NCBI GenBank assembly: GCA_002718135.1
Contig: PBDN01000019.1
Span: 16,638-27,246 of the forward strand
DNA from: Pelagibacteraceae bacterium
Lineage (GTDB): Bacteria > Pseudomonadota > Alphaproteobacteria > HIMB59 > GCA-002718135
Direction of reading: 5' to 3'
Length of the DNA stretch: 10,609 nt
Shown here: positions 5,844-10,609 of the stretch, piece after piece
Position numbering within the stretch: the first letter of the stretch is position 1
Layout: each line of letters opens with the position of its first letter
Notes under the pieces: generated by a model
Told to the model about the DNA's origin: nothing
What the model saw: the letters and a program-made list of their open reading frames with translations, nothing else
Databases searched by the model: none
Program-made: the position numbers and the translations under genes

Positions 5844-7166
5844 ATGCCAATCCACGATATTTCTGATATTAGCTCGCTCATCGAGCCCGGCCGGGTACAC
5901 CGCAGGGTTTATGGAGACCCAGATATATTCGAACTGGAAATGGATCGTATCTTCGGGCGGGCATGGGTTTACGTTGGACATGAGAGCCAGATCAGAAAGA
6001 CGGGTGATTTTGTAACAACTCGGATTGGACGGCGACCGATGGTTCTTACCCGTCATAGCGATGGTGATATTTATTTAATCCATAACCAGTGTGCCCATCG
6101 TGGGGCAATGGTAGTTGCTGCCGATTCTGGCAACGCTGAGGAGTTTACTTGCTGCTATCACGGTTGGACCTATGATACTTCTGGGCGACTGGTCAGGGTT
6201 CCTCTTCGGCATGGCTATCCGCCACATTTCGATCCCGACGATCCCGGCACCGCTATGGTTCAAGCACCTAGGGTAGAGACCTATCGCGGGTTCATATTTG
6301 CTTCTCTAGCCCCAGCGGGGCAGCCATTAAACGAGTTTTTGGGATATATAACTACTTCGATCGACGATATGGTCGACCGAGCGCCGGACGGTGAATTAGA
6401 AGTCGCTGGTGGCGTATTTAAGCATGCGTTTGATGGCAACTGGAAGCTTTATCTGGAAAATCTTTGCGATGCTGCGCATCCGCTTTTCGTCCATCAGTCG
6501 TCGATCGAAGCGGCCCGGGAGCAAAACGACGAAACACACACTGATGGCGCCGGTGAGATCGCCATACGCCAAATGCGCCAGAATGGTGCATCATACAAAA
6601 TGTGGCAGGAACAGATCGGTATTTGGACGTATCCGAACGGTCATTCATTCCTAGGCGACTATCATGACGACGAAAAGTTGGTTGCCGCACAGGGAAACGA
6701 GGTCTTTTCGGAATACATTGCCGCGATGGAAGCCAAGAAGGGAAAAGACGAAACCAAACGGATTTTGGATGTAACGCGCTGGAATACAAATATTTATCCG
6801 AACATATCATTTATGAGCCAGTTTCGGCAGTTTCGGGTTGTACATCCGGTCTCGGTTAATAGGACGGAGGTTTATAATTATTCGTTCCGGATGAAAGGTG
6901 CACCCGACAAAATGTTTGAGGATACTATCGCTTTTTCCAACGTAACAAATGGCACCGGCTCACTCGTTTTAACCGATGATCTAGAAACATATGGACGAAT
7001 TGGGGTCGGAGTGAACTCTGGCGGAGCGGAATGGATCGAAATAGGTCGCGGTTTTGAAACCGACAGCCCAGACGAGAATGGCGGCGTGAAAGGTGAAGAC
7101 TCCACCAGCGAAGTTTATATCCGGAATATGTACGACGCCTGGCTCGGATTTATGACGGCAGTATGA
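5844..7166 (+). CDS. Aromatic-ring-hydroxylating dioxygenase, large (alpha) subunit, Rieske type
   Basis: This is the catalytic subunit of a Rieske non-haem iron oxygenase that adds O2 to an aromatic or related ring, most often giving a cis-dihydrodiol. Numbered from 5844 (440 aa), the Rieske [2Fe-2S] ligands are C83-x-H85 and C103-x2-H106 with 17 residues between. The catalytic iron site is in ENLCDAAHPLFVH: bridging D209 and ligands H212 and H217, with a third carboxylate ligand probably in LVLTDD (D378/D379). The N-terminal VHRRVYGDPDIFELEMDRIF resembles the benzoate/toluate-type alpha subunits. An upstream in-frame ATG at 5817 would add nine residues, but it has no ribosome-binding site. 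TAAGG at 5828-5832 and the normal family N-terminus favour 5844. The beta-subunit gene follows after 4 bases. The substrate is unknown. Confidence 0.95.
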   Translation: MPIHDISDISSLIEPGRVHRRVYGDPDIFELEMDRIFGRAWVYVGHESQIRKTGDFVTTRIGRRPMVLTRHSDGDIYLIHNQCAHRGAMVVAADSGNAEEFTCCYHGWTYDTSGRLVRVPLRHGYPPHFDPDDPGTAMVQAPRVETYRGFIFASLAPAGQPLNEFLGYITTSIDDMVDRAPDGELEVAGGVFKHAFDGNWKLYLENLCDAAHPLFVHQSSIEAAREQNDETHTDGAGEIAIRQMRQNGASYKMWQEQIGIWTYPNGHSFLGDYHDDEKLVAAQGNEVFSEYIAAMEAKKGKDETKRILDVTRWNTNIYPNISFMSQFRQFRVVHPVSVNRTEVYNYSFRMKGAPDKMFEDTIAFSNVTNGTGSLVLTDDLETYGRIGVGVNSGGAEWIEIGRGFETDSPDENGGVKGEDSTSEVYIRNMYDAWLGFMTAV

Positions 7167-7170
7167 CAAT

Positions 7171-7653
7171 ATGCAGCCCACCCAAATAGCTTCCGCGCAT
7201 ATCACTTCTTTTCTCATAGCCGAGGCACGTCTTCTGGATGAACGTCGTTGGGAAGACTGGCTCGCGCTATTTACGAACGACGGTTGGTACTGGGTACCGA
7301 TTGAGGAAAATCAGCCCGAGCCCCGGACTACCATCTCTTTGATTTACGATGACCGAAAATTGCTGGAAACAAGAGTCCGGCGTCTTACAAAGGGAGCTCT
7401 GCACGCGCAATCACCGAACTCCCGTACCACCCGTACCATCAGTAATGTTACAGTTGAAGATGAACAAGGCGGGGCAGTCATCACCCGTGCAAAATTTCAG
7501 ATGATTGAATATCGGCGAAACAACCAGAGACTTTTCGGAGGAACCCTGTGGCACCATTTAATTCAGGAAGGCGCCACATTCGCGATCCACTCGAAAAAGG
7601 TAGAACTTGTTAACTGTGACGGAATGATGGACGGCCTGAACGTCCCCTTTTAG
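7171..7653 (+). CDS. Aromatic-ring-hydroxylating dioxygenase, small (beta) subunit
   Basis: The 160-aa protein has the cone-shaped NTF2/SnoaL-like fold of Rieske oxygenase beta subunits. These assemble as alpha3beta3 and are mainly structural. Family hallmarks are the N-terminal helix with LLDERRWEDWLALFTNDGWYWVP near residues 22-44, the RRLTKG segment near 70-75, and the RTTRTISNVTV strand near 85-95. The length is normal. It starts 4 bases after the alpha-subunit stop without a clear ribosome-binding site, so translation is probably coupled and the two proteins made in equal amounts. Its presence shows the enzyme is a two-component alpha-beta oxygenase rather than an alpha-only type, which again points to the benzoate/anthranilate/biphenyl style. 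Confidence 0.93.
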   Translation: MQPTQIASAHITSFLIAEARLLDERRWEDWLALFTNDGWYWVPIEENQPEPRTTISLIYDDRKLLETRVRRLTKGALHAQSPNSRTTRTISNVTVEDEQGGAVITRAKFQMIEYRRNNQRLFGGTLWHHLIQEGATFAIHSKKVELVNCDGMMDGLNVPF

Positions 7654-7668
7654 GCTGAATCTCGAAAG

Positions 7669-7675
7669 AAGGGAG
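7669..7675 (+). promoter_or_regulatory. Ribosome-binding site of the quinone oxidoreductase gene
   Basis: AAGGGAG lies 6 bases before ATG 7682, in the 28-base gap after the beta subunit, and fixes that start. Confidence 0.6.
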
Positions 7676-7681
7676 CGCCGA

Positions 7682-8680
7682 ATGCCAGAAACAACCAACG
7701 CTATCCGTTTGCATGAGTATGGCGGGCCTGAGGTAATGCAAATGGACGAAATTCCGCTAGCTGAGCCAGGGCCCGGCGAAGTCCGGATTCGACATACCAC
7801 TATCGGCGTTAACTACGCTGATATACACACCCGTAACGGGCGTTACCCACTCCCTGAACTCCCAGGCTGTCTTGGTTCCGAGGGAGCCGGCTTTGTAGAA
7901 GCCCTCGGGGATGGAGTTGATTTTGTCTCAGTCGGTGACCGCGTGACTTACTCCAGCGGCGGGCATGCCTTACCACGAGGCTCATACTGCGAAGCTCGCA
8001 CGATGACTGCAGACCGGCTAATCCAGATACCAGACAACATTGATGATGCAACCGCGGCGGCTATGACGACAAAGGGACTCACTGCACATTACCTAGTTCA
8101 CGATGTCTATCCGGTAGGGTCTGGGGACACGATAGCAGTTCATGCCGCCGCGGGCGGGGTTGGGCAAATCCTATGCCAGTGGGCAAACTATCTAGGTGCC
8201 CGCGTGATTGGTATCGTCGGGTCGGAAACTAAAGAAAGGCATGCAGCAAATGCCGGATGTCACCATACGGTTGTCCGAGGCCGTGATGATATCGTTTCTG
8301 TTGTTAAATCTCTGACAGCCGGTGAAGGTGTACCTGTGGTATTCGATGCCGTCGGTGCCGATACTTTTGAAGAGTCCCTCCTCTGCCTGCGACCTAAAGG
8401 ACTCATGGTGTCATATGGGACAGCATCCGGCCCTATCCCACCCCTTGATATTTTCAGGCTCAATCACCTCGGTTCTCTCTATGTCACCAGCGCGGCATAC
8501 CTCTGGCATATTCGCAATCGGGAAGAAATGTTGGATCGCGCACAGAATCTGATCAACCTTGTATCACGCGGTATCCTGAATATCCCGGTCGAACGGAAAT
8601 ATCCTCTATCCAATGTGGCCGACGCTCACCGAGATATGGAAAGTAGGTCCACTACCGGCATAAGCGTTCTTACCATATGA
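7682..8680 (+). CDS. Zinc-independent quinone oxidoreductase (MDR superfamily)
   Basis: The protein is 332 aa, near E. coli Qor length, and reduces quinones or enones with NADPH. Features in order: substrate-domain motif NYADIHTRNGRYP at about 44-56, PGCLGSEGAG at about 61-70, where alcohol dehydrogenases carry the catalytic-zinc GHE, and the nucleotide loop AAGGVG at 156-161. The zinc-ligand cysteine cluster of alcohol dehydrogenases is absent. The gene follows the oxygenase beta subunit by 28 bases and probably belongs to the same transcript. There it could reduce a quinone or an alpha,beta-unsaturated ketone made in the pathway. It is not expected to be the electron-transfer reductase of the Rieske oxygenase, because it has neither flavin nor iron-sulfur motifs. 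Confidence 0.93.
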   Translation: MPETTNAIRLHEYGGPEVMQMDEIPLAEPGPGEVRIRHTTIGVNYADIHTRNGRYPLPELPGCLGSEGAGFVEALGDGVDFVSVGDRVTYSSGGHALPRGSYCEARTMTADRLIQIPDNIDDATAAAMTTKGLTAHYLVHDVYPVGSGDTIAVHAAAGGVGQILCQWANYLGARVIGIVGSETKERHAANAGCHHTVVRGRDDIVSVVKSLTAGEGVPVVFDAVGADTFEESLLCLRPKGLMVSYGTASGPIPPLDIFRLNHLGSLYVTSAAYLWHIRNREEMLDRAQNLINLVSRGILNIPVERKYPLSNVADAHRDMESRSTTGISVLTI

Positions 8681-8730
8681 AATCCGATTGAAGATAAAGC
8701 CCGTAAGGGTTCAATATTTGGTAACGTAAC

Positions 8731-9624
8731 ATGAAGAACATATGCCGCCTGCTCATGCTCGCCGCTAAACGGTCTCGAGCGATAACGTTTCTCCCGGAAA
8801 TGGTTTTCTGTCGCGCGGTGTTAGGTTCCCCGAATACGATTTTCTCCGATGGAGGGTATCGGCTTCAGAGCGGAGTGGCTTACGGGGATCACCCGCGCCA
8901 GAAATTAGATGTCTATCACTCAAACAACCCAGCATTGGCCTCCCCAATCATCGTGTTTTTTTATGGGGGTAGCTGGAAGTCGGGCCATCGCAGCAAATAC
9001 AGGTTTGTAGCTGATGCATGGACCCGACGAGGCTATACGGTGGCAATTCCCGACTACCGACTGTATCCCAACGTCAGGTTCCCCGCTTTTATGGATGACG
9101 CTGCTAGTGCGCTACGCTGGATTGCTAACAATGTCGCCGATATAGAAAGGTCAAAGCGACCCATATTTTTGGTTGGCCATTCGGCCGGAGCACATATTGC
9201 CGCATTACTCTCAGTCGATGCCACATATTTATTAAGACACTCTCTCTCCCCCAAAGACATATGCGGGGTGATTGGCCTTGCCGGTCCGTATACATTGGAC
9301 CCACTCAAATACCGACACACCCGCAGCGTGTTCAAGTATCTGAATAATCGAGATGATGCCCGGCCTGTCGCACAGGTAACCGCTGCCACACCCCCATTTC
9401 TATTGTTTCATGGTGAAGACGACGTAACAGTTAACCCTTCCAACACGATTGTCTTTGCCAAAAAAATTTCCGAAAATGGTGGTAGCGTGGAAGCGGTCCT
9501 ACTCCCCGATACAGGTCATTACAAAATTATTCTCGCGGTCGCGCGCCCGTTCGACGATATAGCTCCTATTAACAACAGGATTGCAAACTTTATCGAACAA
9601 CATCGAGGATGCAGGGCAGCGTAA
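8731..9624 (+). CDS. Alpha/beta-hydrolase, carboxylesterase type (BD-FAE/HSL-like)
   Basis: This is a serine hydrolase, probably an esterase, of 297 aa. The oxyanion-hole motif is YGGSW at 78-82 (the usual HGG is YGG here, a known variant). The nucleophile elbow is GHSAG at 149-153 with S151, the acid is D231 in HGEDDVTV, and the catalytic histidine is H263 in PDTGHYK. The set is complete, so the enzyme should be active. The N-terminus (MKNICRLLMLAAKR) has a short hydrophobic patch but lacks a convincing signal peptide; an internal ATG at 8755 is possible. No good ribosome-binding site precedes either. It lies 50 bases after the quinone oxidoreductase gene. Relatives cleave small esters or N-formyl-kynurenine. 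The substrate is not known; ester removal early in the pathway is an inference. Confidence 0.9.
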   Translation: MKNICRLLMLAAKRSRAITFLPEMVFCRAVLGSPNTIFSDGGYRLQSGVAYGDHPRQKLDVYHSNNPALASPIIVFFYGGSWKSGHRSKYRFVADAWTRRGYTVAIPDYRLYPNVRFPAFMDDAASALRWIANNVADIERSKRPIFLVGHSAGAHIAALLSVDATYLLRHSLSPKDICGVIGLAGPYTLDPLKYRHTRSVFKYLNNRDDARPVAQVTAATPPFLLFHGEDDVTVNPSNTIVFAKKISENGGSVEAVLLPDTGHYKIILAVARPFDDIAPINNRIANFIEQHRGCRAA

Positions 9625-9677
9625 CCATCTGACTTGATCGCTTTTTTCCGGCCAGACATTATGCTTACCCCAATTTC

Positions 9678-9684
9678 AGGAGGT
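9678..9684 (+). promoter_or_regulatory. Strong ribosome-binding site for the 120-aa protein
   Basis: AGGAGGT is complementary to most of the 16S anti-Shine-Dalgarno sequence. It lies 8 bases before ATG 9693 but only 2 before a GTG at 9687, so it selects ATG 9693. Confidence 0.7.
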
Positions 9685-9692
9685 CCGTGCCG

Positions 9693-10055
9693 ATGTCGGA
9701 AGATATTACCGTAAACCTTGATGCCGGTGGAAAGTCGTTAGGCTTCATTAATTATCCTGACGAATACCTAATGATAGCCTATGAAGTCGTCAAAAATGCT
9801 ATTAGTCTTTTGACCCTAACCTGTTTTTTTAGGCAGGCACTCGCTGAGGAATCTAAGATGCCTGGCCTAACGGTTTTCCAGCAGCGGCCTCCCACCATTA
9901 CTGAGGTAACACTACTAGAACGACCCATAATTTCTAGCGAGTTAATGGAAGCAATTGGGTTGGAAAATGGCGGAGAGTTCATTCGGAAACATAAGGCATG
10001 TTGCGCATCCGGAAACCTGGAACGGTTCATTGATGGCCTTTATTTTCTCAAATGA
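9693..10055 (+). CDS. Hypothetical protein of 120 aa
   Basis: I do not recognise this protein. It starts at ATG 9693 behind the best ribosome-binding site in the window and ends in an ATGA overlap with the SCP2-like gene, both of which argue for real translation. It has a hydrophobic stretch around residues 37-46 (AISLLTLTCFF), too short and interrupted for a confident membrane helix. It has three cysteines, including a CC pair near the C-terminus, and an EFIRKHK basic segment. A seven-T run at 9824-9830 inside the gene is a possible slip site, but the frames on either side of it do not stay open, so a hidden longer protein is unlikely. It could be a small pathway-specific protein, or a remnant. 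No function is proposed. Confidence 0.5.
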   Translation: MSEDITVNLDAGGKSLGFINYPDEYLMIAYEVVKNAISLLTLTCFFRQALAEESKMPGLTVFQQRPPTITEVTLLERPIISSELMEAIGLENGGEFIRKHKACCASGNLERFIDGLYFLK

Positions 10056-10426
10056 GCCTAGACGTTATATCTGGGATTGTGAATGGAAATCCGGCGCTAG
10101 TCCGGCGCGGCCGTTTTCTCTCGTTGTCTTTTATAATCGTCGTCGGGAATAACGACTGGTTGATTGAAGTAACAGAGGGGATGATCTCCACTGTGGCTTC
10201 ACCGCCGAAAAGAATGTCAAATATACGTTTTACCATCCGCGCATCGGAGGCGGCTTGGAAGGCCCACTGGGACCCGTTACCTGCGCCCGGATACCACGAT
10301 ATTTTTGCGATGATCAAATCTGGTCAAATGACGATAACTGGAGATCTACAGCCACTAATGGCGAATTTGCGCTACGTCAAGGAGGTCTTGGCTGCACCAA
10401 GAAAAAATCATGACCGCAAAGATTGA
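10052..10426 (+). CDS. SCP2 sterol-transfer-like small protein
   Basis: The 124-aa protein resembles small SCP2-like (sterol carrier) proteins that occur beside hydrolase genes. Conserved-looking segments are PALVRRGRFLSLSF near 14-27, the strand FTIRASEAAW near 60-69, PAPGYHDIFAMIKSGQMTITGDL near 78-99, and PLMANLRYVKEVLAAPR at 101-117. The GxMxIxGDxxxxMANLRY pattern near the end is that seen in SCP2 folds. SCP2 folds bind acyl chains or other hydrophobic ligands, so the protein may carry or present a lipophilic substrate. It begins inside the stop of the preceding gene (ATGA) with no ribosome-binding site of its own and overlaps the following hydrolase gene by 17 bases, so the three are probably translated together. 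No catalytic residues are recognised. Confidence 0.72.
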   Translation: MSLDVISGIVNGNPALVRRGRFLSLSFIIVVGNNDWLIEVTEGMISTVASPPKRMSNIRFTIRASEAAWKAHWDPLPAPGYHDIFAMIKSGQMTITGDLQPLMANLRYVKEVLAAPRKNHDRKD

Positions 10427-10609
10427 AACGGTAGTAGGACGTTATATACATGTCGAAATTGCCGGCAAGCTGCACCGTATATATTTTGAAGAAGCAGGCA
10501 GCGGTATCCCACTAGTATGTCTTCACACTGCTGGCTCGGATAGCACGCAGTACCGACACCTTCTGGACGATTCCGAGATACTAGATAAATTTCGAGTGAT
10601 TGCGTTTGA
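10410..10609 (+). CDS. Alpha/beta-hydrolase (3' end cut by the window)
   Basis: The first 66 residues are visible. The start is ATG 10410 inside the 3' end of the SCP2-like gene; translation from MTAKIETVV continues open to the window edge. The segment HRIYFEEAGSGIPLVCLHTAG, then QYRHLLDD and FRVIAFD, is the typical N-terminal half of an alpha/beta-hydrolase: strand 3, the HxG-type oxyanion loop (HTAG at 39-42), and strand 4. The nucleophile, acid and histidine lie beyond the window. Similar hydrolases act on ring-cleavage products or small esters and lactones. The 17-base overlap with the SCP2-like gene suggests coupled translation. The ribosome-binding sequence is weak, although a strong AAGGAGGT lies 23 bases upstream within the preceding coding sequence. 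Confidence 0.85.
   Translation, partial: MTAKIETVVGRYIHVEIAGKLHRIYFEEAGSGIPLVCLHTAGSDSTQYRHLLDDSEILDKFRVIAF

Noticed and set aside
6418..6810. 130-codon reverse-strand open frame inside the oxygenase alpha gene
   Set aside because: It lies wholly within the well-supported alpha subunit, shows no family motif and has low-complexity Arg/Ser/Pro-rich sequence typical of a shadow frame.
7286..7298. Inverted repeat GGTAC-tgg-GTACC in the beta-subunit gene
   Set aside because: It encodes the conserved WYWVP segment of beta subunits, so codon choice explains it better than a regulatory site.
8687..8715. ATTGAA...TTCAAT arms with inner CCC/GGG before the esterase gene
   Set aside because: The stem is broken by a seven-base asymmetric bulge and is not followed by a T-run; probably chance.
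9054..9389. 111-codon reverse-strand open frame inside the esterase gene
   Set aside because: The forward frame carries the complete catalytic triad; the reverse frame has no motif or ribosome-binding site.
9642..9647. T-run after the esterase gene as a terminator
   Set aside because: No stable stem precedes it, and the following gene is co-directional, so a transcript end here is unsupported.

Overview
The window is a gene-dense catabolic region, most likely from a Gram-negative bacterium. The style of the Rieske oxygenase, TetR regulator, quinone oxidoreductase and SCP2-like proteins suggests an alphaproteobacterium, perhaps a sphingomonad or relative. That assignment is an inference from protein character; no rRNA or other taxonomic marker is present. 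I recognise 15 protein-coding genes, two of them cut by the window edges. I see no tRNA, rRNA, CRISPR array, transposase, integrase or attachment site. No stretch longer than about 155 bases lacks a gene.

Left part (1-3061): the end of an ElaA-like GNAT acetyltransferase; a 394-aa FAD-dependent aromatic-ring monooxygenase with a TTG start, preceded by three inverted repeats; a reverse-strand NmrA-like NAD(P)-binding protein; and, divergent from it, a RidA-family imine deaminase.

Middle (3138-5788, reverse strand): a TetR regulator, then a tight run of class II aldolase/adducin-family protein, a metallo-beta-lactamase-fold protein of the oxygen-binding diiron (ODP) type, and MsrB. The last two overlap as TAATG.

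Right part (5817-10609, forward strand): a seven-gene co-directional run of Rieske oxygenase alpha, oxygenase beta, zinc-independent quinone oxidoreductase, alpha/beta-hydrolase (carboxylesterase type), an unrecognised 120-aa protein, an SCP2-like small protein, and a second alpha/beta-hydrolase cut by the window end. Several of these genes are separated by a few bases or overlap.

The TetR/oxygenase junction is the clearest regulatory element. A good sigma70-type promoter (TTGACT, 17 bp, TACTAT) faces the oxygenase genes. A near-perfect 15-bp palindrome sits directly behind the -10 box, across the expected transcription start. A divergent -10-like box for tetR occupies the same bases.

Taken together, the genes look like part of an uncharacterised pathway that hydroxylates an aromatic or related cyclic compound (Rieske oxygenase, flavin monooxygenase), removes carbon units or ester groups (aldolase/decarboxylase-type protein, two hydrolases) and handles reactive imines and oxidised methionine (RidA, MsrB). 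The substrate cannot be read from the sequence. No ferredoxin, ferredoxin reductase or ring-cleavage dioxygenase lies inside the window, so the pathway is incomplete here.
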